Below are positions 25,394 through 32,705 of a stretch of 64,000 nt of DNA, in pieces. Within the stretch, counting starts at the first letter, position 1, and every line of letters starts with the position of its first letter. The position numbers and the translations under genes were made by a program. The DNA is from Desulfobacterium sp. (GTDB lineage: Bacteria; Desulfobacterota; Desulfobacteria; Desulfobacterales; Desulfobacteraceae): positions 90,643-154,642 of the forward strand of contig JAQYWC010000069.1 in NCBI GenBank assembly GCA_030145245.1, read 5' to 3'. The notes below the pieces were generated by a model. It made no database searches. It was not told the DNA's origin and saw nothing but the letters and a program-made list of their open reading frames with translations.

Positions 25394-25843
25394 TTATAGT
25401 TCTTCCCAGTTGGCCGGGTAGGTGACGTACATGAACCGTGCTGTCTCAGGTACGCTGAACTGGATGGCAGTGTCTTTGGGAATAAAGATAATGTCGCCCT
25501 TGTTGCCGACGACCTTACGTCCGTCGATGATGATCTCAAGGGTACCGTCGATGATGTAGTCCACCTCGTCGTACTTGAGTGTCCAGTCAAAGCAGGTCTC
25601 TTTCATCTCCATGATGCCGCAACCGAGACGGGGGCTCTCTCCAAGGGTAACAACATCCTTGAGATAAACCTGATCACCTTCCTTGCCTGTGTCGAACTTC
25701 TCAGGGGTGACTGTGGCAGCCTTGACCGAGAGGACTCCGCTCTTCTCATCTACGTGCTTTGTAAAACCTTCGGGTGCTTTGCCAAGGTTCTCGGCAATTA
25801 CCTTCCGGACCAGATCTTCAAGGAGCTTTTCATCAAGTTTCAT
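25394..25843 (-). CDS. EutQ-like cupin protein (short form)
   Basis: 149 residues. The N-terminal amphipathic helix EKLLEDLVRKVIAENLGK looks like an encapsulation peptide. The rest is an EutQ-type cupin: YLKDVVTLGESPRLGCGIMEMKETCFDWTLKYDEVDYIIDG, then LEIIIDGRKVVGNKGDIIFIPKDTAIQF. EutQ of Salmonella has been reported to have acetate kinase activity, which would complete acetyl phosphate to acetate plus ATP in this locus. The N-terminal domain of full-length EutQ is missing here and seems to be encoded separately at 26178-26519. AAGGAG precedes the ATG. Confidence 0.85.
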   Translation of the reverse strand: MKLDEKLLEDLVRKVIAENLGKAPEGFTKHVDEKSGVLSVKAATVTPEKFDTGKEGDQVYLKDVVTLGESPRLGCGIMEMKETCFDWTLKYDEVDYIIDGTLEIIIDGRKVVGNKGDIIFIPKDTAIQFSVPETARFMYVTYPANWEEL

Positions 25844-25865
25844 TTTTAGATCTCCTTAAAGGAAT

Positions 25866-26150
25866 TTACAGGGCAGCGCCAACTGTTGTGGGAAGAATGC
25901 CCTCTACGTCCATGTGGGGGCGGGGGATTACGTGGATGCTGACGAGCTCGCCAACCCGCTCTGCTGCTGCGGCACCAGCGTCGGTTGCAGCTTTTACAGC
26001 GCCTACATCACCCCGGACCATGACAGTGACAAGGCCGCTTCCAACCTTCTCTTTTCCGATCAGGGTTACGTTTGCAGCCTTAACCATGGCGTCAGCGGCT
26101 TCAATTGCGCCGACAAGGCCTTTTGTCTCGATCATTCCCAATGCGTTCAT
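25866..26150 (-). CDS. BMC-H shell protein (PduA/EutM-like)
   Basis: 94 residues: [22 protein letters not shown], the loop [47 protein letters not shown]. It is nearly identical through the domain to the shell protein at 28639-28923 in the same operon; only the ends differ. Probably a major facet hexamer. Confidence 0.94.
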   Translation of the reverse strand: MNALGMIETKGLVGAIEAADAMVKAANVTLIGKEKVGSGLVTVMVRGDVGAVKAATDAGAAAAERVGELVSIHVIPRPHMDVEGILPTTVGAAL

Positions 26151-26177
26151 ATCTGTTACTCCTTATTGCTGTGTTAT

Positions 26178-26519
26178 TTAATCTTCTTCTAATTTGGTTA
26201 AAACGATCCGGCTTATTTCCTGAATTGCTTCGGGATCACTTTCCAGGAGCGCGAGAAAGGTTTCCATCAGGGAATCGATGGACTCCTCCTGCTTCTCCTG
26301 GGGTGATTCAGGCTCTTGGGTCTCGCCGGGGCAGGAAACAGGGGCTGTCTCCTCGGTTTCAGCCACAGGCCGAGGTCCGTATACGATGGCCACTCCCCTG
26401 TCGCGTAATGTATCCTTGGCTCCGGAGGTCAGGATCATGGTTTTGTCCATATAGAGGGTTTTCTCGCCCTCCTTGATGAACTCATCAACCCTGGAACTTC
26501 CGATCAGTGTTTTTTTCAT
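26178..26519 (-). CDS. BMC-associated protein with EutQ/EutT-type N-terminal module
   Basis: 113 residues. The first 50 (KTLIGSSRVDEFIKEGEKTL...ILTSGAKDTLRDRGVAIVYG) match the short module at the start of full-length EutQ and of EutT proteins (compare ILTPSAQQFLNEKSVAVI in the EutT-like gene at 27877). An acidic Pro/Glu linker (65-90) follows, and the C-terminus SDPEAIQEISRIVLTKLEED is an amphipathic helix resembling an encapsulation peptide. I read it as the detached N-terminal half of EutQ or a cargo adaptor. GAGGAG precedes the ATG. Confidence 0.65.
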   Translation of the reverse strand: MKKTLIGSSRVDEFIKEGEKTLYMDKTMILTSGAKDTLRDRGVAIVYGPRPVAETEETAPVSCPGETQEPESPQEKQEESIDSLMETFLALLESDPEAIQEISRIVLTKLEED

Positions 26520-26626
26520 ATCATCTCCTCATAACAGTTCGAGTATCTGCCAGGCCAGGCGGTTTCTCCATTGATTGTCAGGCTTTCCGGTGTCCGGAGA
26601 TTGTCCACAATCATCGGACAGCCTCT

Positions 26627-27220
26627 TTACTCCCGGGTAATCTCAATATCGTGATTCCTGGCAAAATCAGCCCCAAGGGGCGTTACTACTGCTTTTGCAC
26701 CGGCCTTGATCTGCTTTGCACCCTTGGCAAGGGCTTCGGCAACATCCTTTTCCGTAATCAGGCGTTTCCGTGACACAAGGGTATCCTCGGTCTCGGTCTC
26801 AAACCGCTTGATTCCAAACCCGGAAAGGGTCTTTTCATGTGACACGTACAGGTCGTAGAGGGCGTGGGGGGCTGTTTTTTCATACCCCAGGTATTGAAAA
26901 TCCAGTACTTCTACGGTCTGTCCAGCGAGCAAAAGCGCCAGCACGCTCTCCATGACACTGTCCGATGCCCTGCCAATGGCAAGGTCGGCCATGGCATTGC
27001 AGGTGAGTGTCGGCAGGATCAAGCGGTCCGCACCCTCAAGGGAGCTTCCGTCGTCAAGACAGACGAGCTCAGCCCCCTGGGGCAAAAGTCCGGAAAGACC
27101 CGCAATGTCGGCGTCCTTGCGAAGGGCAAGAACGCCGATCCGGGTCTTTGGCTCAGGAGCGCTGAGCTCCTTGAGGACCTTTTGGATGATCTGCTCTACC
27201 AGTGTCGGATCAAGCCCCAC
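26627..27220 (-). CDS. BMC-associated flavoprotein-family protein
   Basis: About 197 residues. The N-terminal DPTLVEQIIQKVLKELS is a likely encapsulation peptide, followed by RIGVLALRKDADI and the family signature RLILPTLTCNAMADLAIGRASDSVMESVLALLLAGQTVEVLDFQYLGYEKT, as in the HFCD/flavoprotein group found in many GRM loci. Reaction unknown; an FMN supply or redox role is possible. The frame is open to 27313, but GTG 27220 has AGGAGG 5 nt upstream, and the longer version would overlap pduL by 100 bp. With the GTG start it overlaps the pduL 3' end by 11 bp. Confidence 0.75.
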   Translation of the reverse strand: MGLDPTLVEQIIQKVLKELSAPEPKTRIGVLALRKDADIAGLSGLLPQGAELVCLDDGSSLEGADRLILPTLTCNAMADLAIGRASDSVMESVLALLLAGQTVEVLDFQYLGYEKTAPHALYDLYVSHEKTLSGFGIKRFETETEDTLVSRKRLITEKDVAEALAKGAKQIKAGAKAVVTPLGADFARNHDIEITRE

Positions 27221-27863
27221 AGAACTCCTCCTGGGGCTGCTTGACAATGGTGCACTCGGAGGCCGGGGTCCAGCCGCTGCCGTTGCCCTCATCAAAGTCG
27301 ATGTGCATGGCAAGGTTGAAATCGCTTGATACCCGGATCAGGACATCCCTGAACACGACAGGGCGGGTTCCGGTCATGTTTACACAGACCAGATCCTTGT
27401 CCTTGAGGTTAAGGCGCTCGGCATCCGCAGGAGACATGTGAATATGGCGGCCTGCCACGATCACGCCCTGCTCAAGCCCAACGATTCCAGTGCTTGACGC
27501 AAGAACGATTCCCGGGGTGCCTTGGATGTCACCGGACTGGCGGATGGGGACCTTAAGTCCCAGGGCCCTGGAATCGGAGATGGAAAGCTCCACCTGGGAT
27601 TCGCTTCTGGCAGGTCCGAGAACGGCCACGTTGTCGATCACTCCCTTGGGGCCAATAAGCCGGACCCGCTGGTCACACAGGTACTGACCGGGCTGGGAGA
27701 GCTCCCGCTTGTAAGTCAGAGGTCCGCCGAACAGGGCAAGGCTGTCCTCTTCGGAAAGGTGGACATGCTTGGCTGAAAGCTCAACCGGGATGGTGCTTTT
27801 GACCTCTTCCCCAAGCTTTTTCTTCAACTCACCCATTATCAATTCAACTAATTTTTCATCCAT
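27210..27863 (-). CDS. pduL: PduL-type phosphotransacylase
   Basis: 217 residues. Converts acetyl-CoA and phosphate to acetyl phosphate and recycles CoA inside the shell. Zinc-site histidines are visible in the two PduL domains: SAKHVHLSEED (near residue 31) and AGRHIHMSPAD (near 140), with AMHIDFDEGNGS near the C-terminus. The first 20 residues (DEKLVELIMGELKKKLGEE) form the expected encapsulation helix. ATG 27863 follows AGGA; GTG 27866 is an alternative. Overlaps the flavoprotein gene. Confidence 0.93.
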   Translation of the reverse strand: MDEKLVELIMGELKKKLGEEVKSTIPVELSAKHVHLSEEDSLALFGGPLTYKRELSQPGQYLCDQRVRLIGPKGVIDNVAVLGPARSESQVELSISDSRALGLKVPIRQSGDIQGTPGIVLASSTGIVGLEQGVIVAGRHIHMSPADAERLNLKDKDLVCVNMTGTRPVVFRDVLIRVSSDFNLAMHIDFDEGNGSGWTPASECTIVKQPQEEFCGA

Positions 27864-27876
27864 CACTTGGGTCCTG

Positions 27877-28632
27877 TCATTTATAAATTCCGGCCTTATC
27901 CTTGAGCATCATGATGTAAATCACGCTGCTCATGCGGTTGAGGGCCTGGATCATATCTTGTTTTTCAACGTTATTCATGAAAGCGGCCACGGCCGCAATC
28001 TCGATTTCCCGCACACTGCTCCTCAGGGTATTCAGTCCCAGGAGGGAGGGGCCCATATCCACTGAAGGCATGATGTGCTCTATTTTGAAGTAGCGTTTCG
28101 GATGGTGGGACCGCTCCCGGAGTTCAGGATCGGTAAGCCCCAGTATCATGGTTTCCGGCAGGGGCTGTTCCATCACGTCGCACTTCATGATCTCCCGCGC
28201 CCAGGAGAGAAGCTCCTCCAGATCTTTGCTGAGGGACCTCTTTTTCAGCTCAATGCTTCTGAGCTGTTCCATGAGAATCGCGGATTGGAAGCTGTCAAGC
28301 TTTCCCCGGAACACAATCCTGGGATCGTTCTTCATCACCAGGGCGTTGCCGCGAAGCTGGGTCATGTGCTCGGGTTTTGTCTCAAACATGCCGCCGTCCA
28401 CGGCTGAAACGTATTTGGGCTTTGGCTGGGGAGAAGGAACCGGCTCAACCGGTGCTGGCACCGATTCCCGTGACTCCTTTTCCCCTTTTCCATTTTTTAT
28501 GACGGCAACGGACTTCTCGTTTAAGAACTGTTGAGCGGAGGGGGTCAGGATCTGACCCTCCTCCACATTGAAAGTCTTAAAGGCCTTTTTTCTGAAACGC
28601 TGTCTCAGTAAGGATTCCGTTATGACCTTCAT
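27877..28632 (-). CDS. EutT-like cobalamin adenosyltransferase homologue
   Basis: 251 residues similar to ethanolamine-utilisation corrinoid adenosyltransferases: N-terminal MKVITESLLRQRF...LTPSAQQFL module, KPEHMTQLRGNALVMKNDPRIVFRGKLDSFQS, and a C-terminal helical part MGPSLLGLNTLRSSVREIEIAAVAAF...ALNRMSSVIYIMM. The Cys-rich metal motif of enterobacterial EutT (H-X11-CC-X2-C) is here H-X11-KNDP, so no metal is bound there; metal-independent EutT proteins are known. CutC does not need B12, so the role in this locus is unclear. Lies 6 bp after the BMC-H gene. Confidence 0.8.
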   Translation of the reverse strand: MKVITESLLRQRFRKKAFKTFNVEEGQILTPSAQQFLNEKSVAVIKNGKGEKESRESVPAPVEPVPSPQPKPKYVSAVDGGMFETKPEHMTQLRGNALVMKNDPRIVFRGKLDSFQSAILMEQLRSIELKKRSLSKDLEELLSWAREIMKCDVMEQPLPETMILGLTDPELRERSHHPKRYFKIEHIMPSVDMGPSLLGLNTLRSSVREIEIAAVAAFMNNVEKQDMIQALNRMSSVIYIMMLKDKAGIYK

Positions 28633-28638
28633 GGATTA

Positions 28639-28923
28639 TTATCCCTCAAGCTTGGGGAGAATCATCTCAACGTCGCCATGGGGTCTTGGGATCACATGGA
28701 TGCTTACAAGCTCGCCTACGCGCTCTGCAGCAGCAGCACCGGCGTCTGTGGCAGCCTTAACCGCGCCAACATCGCCCCGTACCATTACGGTAACAAGGCC
28801 TGCGCCGATCTGAGTCTTTCCGATGAGCTGTACGTTTGCTGCCTTGACCATTGCATCAGCAGCCTCAACAGCGCCGATAAGTCCCTTAGTCTCGATCATT
28901 CCCAATGCATTCATTGTTGCCAT
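28639..28923 (-). CDS. BMC-H shell protein (PduA/EutM-like)
   Basis: 94 residues: [52 protein letters not shown], ending [18 protein letters not shown]. Very close paralogue of 25866-26150. AAGGAG 8 nt before the ATG. Confidence 0.94.
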   Translation of the reverse strand: MATMNALGMIETKGLIGAVEAADAMVKAANVQLIGKTQIGAGLVTVMVRGDVGAVKAATDAGAAAAERVGELVSIHVIPRPHGDVEMILPKLEG

Positions 28924-28942
28924 GGTTGTATCTCCTTATGTT

Positions 28943-30400
28943 TTAGTTTAACTCTTTGAATTGTTTAAGGATCATCTCTGTGATGAGCTTTATGTCCGCA
29001 GTTCCTGCAGCTGCCGCTGCCGGAGCCGCTGTAGCTGCCTGGGGTGCCTCCATGGACATCGCAGTGGTTTCATAGGCCACCCTGCGGATGCTGTAGAGGT
29101 TATCCGGGGTTACATTGTCGGAAGTGGCGCTGCCGCCCACCGGTCCGCATCCAAGGGTAAAGGAGGGGAACAGGTTGGTGGAGAGGCCCACTGCGCCATG
29201 GGTGGATGGGGTGTTGACCAGGAGCCGGGAAACCGGCTTTTTCATGGCAAACTCACGGACGATGGCATCGTCGTTGGAGTGGATCGCCATGGAGTGACCC
29301 AGGCCGCCGTTCTTGAGAAGCTTGTCGCAGGTCTCGCAGGCATCCTGCCAGGTTTCAACCCGGTAGAAACCGAGAAGGGCTGTAAGCTTCTCCTTGGAGA
29401 AGTGGTACTTGGGTCCGATGCCCTCTTCCTCGCAAATCAGCACCTTGGTGTTGGCTGGGATGGAAATTCCGGCAATTGAGGCGATGTAGGCTGCGTCCCG
29501 GCCGACGACGGCGGGGTTCATGCTTCCGCCGGCGCGTTCCATGACAGATCTTACCTTGAGGAGGTCGTCTCCAACGAGGAAGTGACCGCCCTTGGCAATG
29601 AGGCACTCTTTGACCTTGTCGGCAATGACGTTCTCGGTAACGATGGCCTGCTCTGAGGCGCAAATTGTACCATTGTCAAAGGTCTTGCTGAGAAGGATCT
29701 TGTCTACGGCGGACTCGATGTCGGCGCTTCGCTCGATAAAGGCGGGAACATTACCGGCACCAACCCCAAGGGCAGGTGTTCCGGAGCTGTAAGCCGCTTT
29801 AACCATGCCGGGACCACCAGTGGCAAGGATCAGGTCAGCCTGCTTCATCAGCTCGTTGGTGCCGCCGATGGAGGGGATGCTCATCACGTTGATCAGGTCC
29901 TCGGGAGCACCCTTTGCCTTGAGGGCCTCACGCATGATGTCAACAGCCGCCTTGATGCACTTGGTGGCACTGGGATGGGGAGTGAAGACAACGGCATTAC
30001 CCGCCTTGATGGAGATCATTGACTTGTAAATGGCTGTGGAGGTCGGATTCGTTGAAGGAATGATTCCGGCAATGACTCCGGCAGGTGTTGCGATCTCGAT
30101 GATCTTCCTGTCCTTGTCTTCGCTGATGATACCAATGGTCTTCATTGGTTTGATGCAGCTGTAGAGCTTCTCGGATGCAAGGAGGTTCTTGGCCTTCTTG
30201 TCTGCCGTCTTGCCGTAGCCGGTCTCTTCATGGGCAAGCTTTCCAAGGCATTCAGCCTCTTTGGCGGCAGCAACTGAGATGGCAAGTACCAGGTCGTCAA
30301 CTTGTTCCTGATTCATCTCTGCAAGGATGGCCTGGGCGGTTCTGGCAGCCCGGACAAGGGATCTTGCCTCTTGTATGGATAGTAGGTCTTTATCAACCAT
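28943..30400 (-). CDS. CoA-acylating acetaldehyde dehydrogenase (active paralogue, CutF/EutE-type)
   Basis: 485 residues. Oxidises acetaldehyde to acetyl-CoA with NAD+ and CoA. Motifs: IPSTNPTSTAIYKSMISIKAGNAVVFTPHP, GVGAGNVPAFIERSADI, and the catalytic Cys in KTFDNGTICASEQA. PVSRLLVNTPSTHGAVG and TLGCGPVGGSATSDNV follow. An Ala-rich linker (AAPAAAAAG) leads to a C-terminal helix DIKLITEMILKQFKELN, a typical encapsulation peptide. Located just after the extended BMC-H gene at the head of the longest operon. Confidence 0.93.
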   Translation of the reverse strand: MVDKDLLSIQEARSLVRAARTAQAILAEMNQEQVDDLVLAISVAAAKEAECLGKLAHEETGYGKTADKKAKNLLASEKLYSCIKPMKTIGIISEDKDRKIIEIATPAGVIAGIIPSTNPTSTAIYKSMISIKAGNAVVFTPHPSATKCIKAAVDIMREALKAKGAPEDLINVMSIPSIGGTNELMKQADLILATGGPGMVKAAYSSGTPALGVGAGNVPAFIERSADIESAVDKILLSKTFDNGTICASEQAIVTENVIADKVKECLIAKGGHFLVGDDLLKVRSVMERAGGSMNPAVVGRDAAYIASIAGISIPANTKVLICEEEGIGPKYHFSKEKLTALLGFYRVETWQDACETCDKLLKNGGLGHSMAIHSNDDAIVREFAMKKPVSRLLVNTPSTHGAVGLSTNLFPSFTLGCGPVGGSATSDNVTPDNLYSIRRVAYETTAMSMEAPQAATAAPAAAAAGTADIKLITEMILKQFKELN

Positions 30401-30405
30401 TTCTG

Positions 30406-31083
30406 TTAGTTCTCCTCATTTCTATGGTATTCAACAATTGCTTCAATCAACTCTTTTTTCCTGGCGTACTTGATCTTCTTCTGCGCCAGGGGCAGTCCGG
30501 GAAGCTTCCGGGCAAATTGTCTCAATTTAACAACGCTCATGCTTTTGAGCGCAGCCAGGTCCACCGTTTTTTTAACGGCAGCCTTTTTTTCAGGGACCTC
30601 ACTGATAACCGTTTCAGCCTCAGTTTCAGGGGTCTTGCCGATAACCGTTTCAGCCTTAGTTTCAGCGTCAAGGGGTTTGCCGGGAACCGTTTCAAGCTCA
30701 ACTTCAGGGGCTTTGCCGGTTACCTCTTGAGTCCCGGTTGCAGGGGGTTCAGGTAAAACCGGTTCAGCCTTCGGTGGCACGGGTGCAGGGTCTGTTGCTT
30801 TCGGGTCGGGATCGGGTCCGAGCACGGTTTCAAGGCCCTCAGCGGTTCTTCCGATCACGGTGGTGGAGAGCACCGTTCCAAGCCTTGTGGCAGCAGCCTT
30901 GCCTGCGTCAACCGCAGATGAAACAGCGCTGATGTCTCCGACGATCACGATGGTGATAAGGCCGGCCCCTATCATCTCCAATCCCTTCAACTCAACATCC
31001 GCGGATTTGACGGCGGCATCGGCCCCCTCGATGGCAGGAACCAGGCCGAGGGTTTCCACTAATCCCAGGGCTTTATTTTCCAT
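30406..31083 (-). CDS. BMC-H shell protein with long C-terminal extension ending in a Rho-N/SAP-like motif
   Basis: 225 residues. Residues 1-88 are a BMC-H domain (ALGLVETLGLVPAIEGADAAVKSADVEL...VGDISAVSSAVDAG). A Pro/Glu/Thr-rich linker (about 90-175) contains imperfect repeats of ETVxGK. The last 45 residues, LKSMSVVKLRQFARKLPGL...KIKYARKKELIEAIVEYH, fit the helix-extended loop-helix pattern of Rho N-terminal/SAP domains that bind nucleic acid or act as adaptors. EutK and PduK also carry C-terminal extensions, of other types. First gene of the third operon, 100 nt after its -10 box. Confidence 0.85.
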   Translation of the reverse strand: MENKALGLVETLGLVPAIEGADAAVKSADVELKGLEMIGAGLITIVIVGDISAVSSAVDAGKAAATRLGTVLSTTVIGRTAEGLETVLGPDPDPKATDPAPVPPKAEPVLPEPPATGTQEVTGKAPEVELETVPGKPLDAETKAETVIGKTPETEAETVISEVPEKKAAVKKTVDLAALKSMSVVKLRQFARKLPGLPLAQKKIKYARKKELIEAIVEYHRNEEN

Positions 31084-31121
31084 CCTAATCCTCTCTTTAG
31101 CTAACTGTTTTAAAATCCATA

Positions 31122-31135
31122 TTAAGCCCCATTAA
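31122..31135 (-). other. Leader element shared by two operons (second copy)
   Basis: Minus strand TTAATGGGGCTTAA, identical to 23159-23172, 39 nt before the start of the extended BMC-H gene and about 50 nt after the -10 box. Confidence 0.45.
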
Positions 31136-31183
31136 GCAAAAAAACTGTTGATGCATAATGGCCACAGACTTACGTTTTGGGGG

Positions 31184-31214
31184 AGCATATCTTTTCCCCT
31201 AAGGGGAATGTCAA
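31184..31214 (-). promoter_or_regulatory. MerR-type promoter of the third (longest) GRM operon (19-bp spacer)
   Basis: Minus strand TTGACA (31209-31214), spacer TTCCCCTTAGGGGAAAAGA (19 bp) with the dyad CCCCTTAGGGG, TATGCT (31184-31189). The spacer differs at one base from the copy at 23252-23282. It faces away from the MerR gene at 31687. Confidence 0.88.
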
Positions 31215-31686
31215 CGTAAAATTTTTTCATAAACAGAGGCCGTGTATTTTGTTTGTCAAAGACGATTATTCAAGGTTTCTTGCAGGTTGGGCGATAGTAA
31301 CCGGTGAATCAGTGCCTTGGGAAGGCCGTGCAGCGCTATGGACCTTCCGAAGGTGTCAGGTCCGACCGTGTTCAGTGTTTCATTCCCGGAGAGGCCTGGC
31401 CCGGTTTGAATTATTGCCGGAGGAGTTCAGGGGGAACTATTCCCTGCCAAAGAGGGGTCTGTTACGGGAAGGTTTAGGCCATAAATACCGGTTGCCAGGG
31501 GGGCTGGAACGACATATGGCAACCCGGGGGGGGTGCAAATTGGTCTGAAAAGCCTAAAAAGTTGACTGAACAGGCTTGCATGTCGTACCATGCTTTTGAA
31601 TTACAGTGACACCGATTATAAGTAAGGACAGAGTTAACGCCAGAAAATTTGACGCCTGATACATTACCAAGCTAAGAGGCCAGTTT
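31215..31686. other. Intergenic region between the GRM operon and merR
   Basis: 470 bp without a convincing gene. A hairpin GGTTGCCA/TGGCAACC (31490-31497, 31517-31524) followed by a G-run is present. On the plus strand TTGACT (31562-31567) and TACCAT (31586-31591), 18 bp apart, are a weak candidate promoter for merR. Confidence 0.4.
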
Positions 31687-32523
31687 ATGAAGTATAAAGA
31701 CAGATATTCCATAGGAGACGTTAGTAGGCTTTGCAATATATCAAAGAAGGCACTTCGGTATTATGACAAAATTGGTCTTATAAAGTCTGAAAGAGACTGC
31801 ATCAATAATTATAGATATTATTCCAACGAATCATTATTGGCTGTGCCGGTAATAAAATACTATAAGCAGATGGGCTTTAAGCTTGATGAAATGCGGGAGT
31901 TCATTGAGGGTAATGTTTATAAGGCGATCAAAGGATCCTTTCAATCAAAGATTGACGAGCTAAAAAAAACACAGGAAGAGATACGCAGAAAGTATGTTTC
32001 CGTTAAGGACTGGTATGATTTAATCGTAGAAGCAGAGATGGTCATCGATAATAATATTGAGGAAGTAGCCGTTAAATATGTTGATTCTTCAGAGTATCTC
32101 TTTCTCGAACAATCCTTTGATAATGATATTAAGGAATCCATTATCAATATTGAATTCACAAATTTTGTAGAGAAGATAAGCAATGAGATAACGGGTCCTG
32201 TAGTGATAAAGTTTTCCTCCTTTAAAGACCGGATGCAGAACGAAAGTCAAAAGGTGAGGATTATGCAGAAAACATTAAAGGACTGTAAAGAAAATGAAAA
32301 AATGATGTTTGGTGGACAGATGATGATCTCCTGCTATCACATCGGTGCCCATGAAACAATTAATGAAACCTACGAAAAAATATGCCATTGGGCTAACAAG
32401 CACAGGTATAATATCGGTGAAGAATCATACGAAAGGTATGTTACGGATTACTGGACTACCCGAAATAGTGCACAATTTGTAACAGAGATAATGATGACTG
32501 TTTTAAGAAACAACAATTTATAG
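31687..32523 (+). CDS. MerR-family transcriptional regulator, BmrR-type
   Basis: 278 residues. N-terminal MerR winged helix (SIGDVSRLCNISKKALRYYDKIGLIKSER...YRYYSNESL, residues 7-55), a linking coiled-coil helix (about 75-115), and a C-terminal GyrI-like ligand domain (SSEYLFLEQSF...GGQMMISCYHIGAHETINETYEKICHWA). The domain layout is that of BmrR-type regulators that sense small hydrophobic or cationic ligands; choline would fit but is inference. Divergent from the GRM operons, whose three promoters have MerR-type spacing. Markedly AT-rich compared with neighbours. GAGG lies 8 nt upstream of the ATG. Confidence 0.9.
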   Translation: MKYKDRYSIGDVSRLCNISKKALRYYDKIGLIKSERDCINNYRYYSNESLLAVPVIKYYKQMGFKLDEMREFIEGNVYKAIKGSFQSKIDELKKTQEEIRRKYVSVKDWYDLIVEAEMVIDNNIEEVAVKYVDSSEYLFLEQSFDNDIKESIINIEFTNFVEKISNEITGPVVIKFSSFKDRMQNESQKVRIMQKTLKDCKENEKMMFGGQMMISCYHIGAHETINETYEKICHWANKHRYNIGEESYERYVTDYWTTRNSAQFVTEIMMTVLRNNNL

Positions 32524-32587
32524 CGGCCTCCAACGTCAGACCCCGGAAACCAGATTATGAAAGACAGGAAGTTGCTTTTTATCAAGA

Positions 32588-32630
32588 AAACCCGGTAAGG
32601 GCACAGCAAGTCGTGTTCCCTGCCGGGTTT
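32588..32630 (+). terminator. Intrinsic terminator after merR
   Basis: Stem AAACCCGGtAAGGG pairing with CCCTgCCGGGTTT across a loop around 32605-32618, ending in TTTCT. About 65 bp past the merR stop. Confidence 0.7.
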
Positions 32631-32696
32631 CTCCAGCCCTACCACCGTCCCTCGCTCTATTATCGCTGGAACTACAGGCCCTTACATACGAAATGA
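32628..32696 (+). pseudogene. 3' remnant of an slp-like gene
   Basis: A 23-codon stretch ending in TGA reads FLQPYHRPSLYYRWNYRPLH, matching the Slp C-terminus at 12945-13001 (FIHPYHRHSLYYRWHYYGH); about 31 of 39 bases agree across the core. No upstream slp sequence is in frame, so this is a decayed tail. Confidence 0.5.
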
Positions 32697-32705
32697 GACC
32701 ACCCG

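Noticed and set aside
31177..31548. 123-codon open frame upstream of merR
   Set aside because: It overlaps the GRM promoter, contains no recognisable motif and has no SD.
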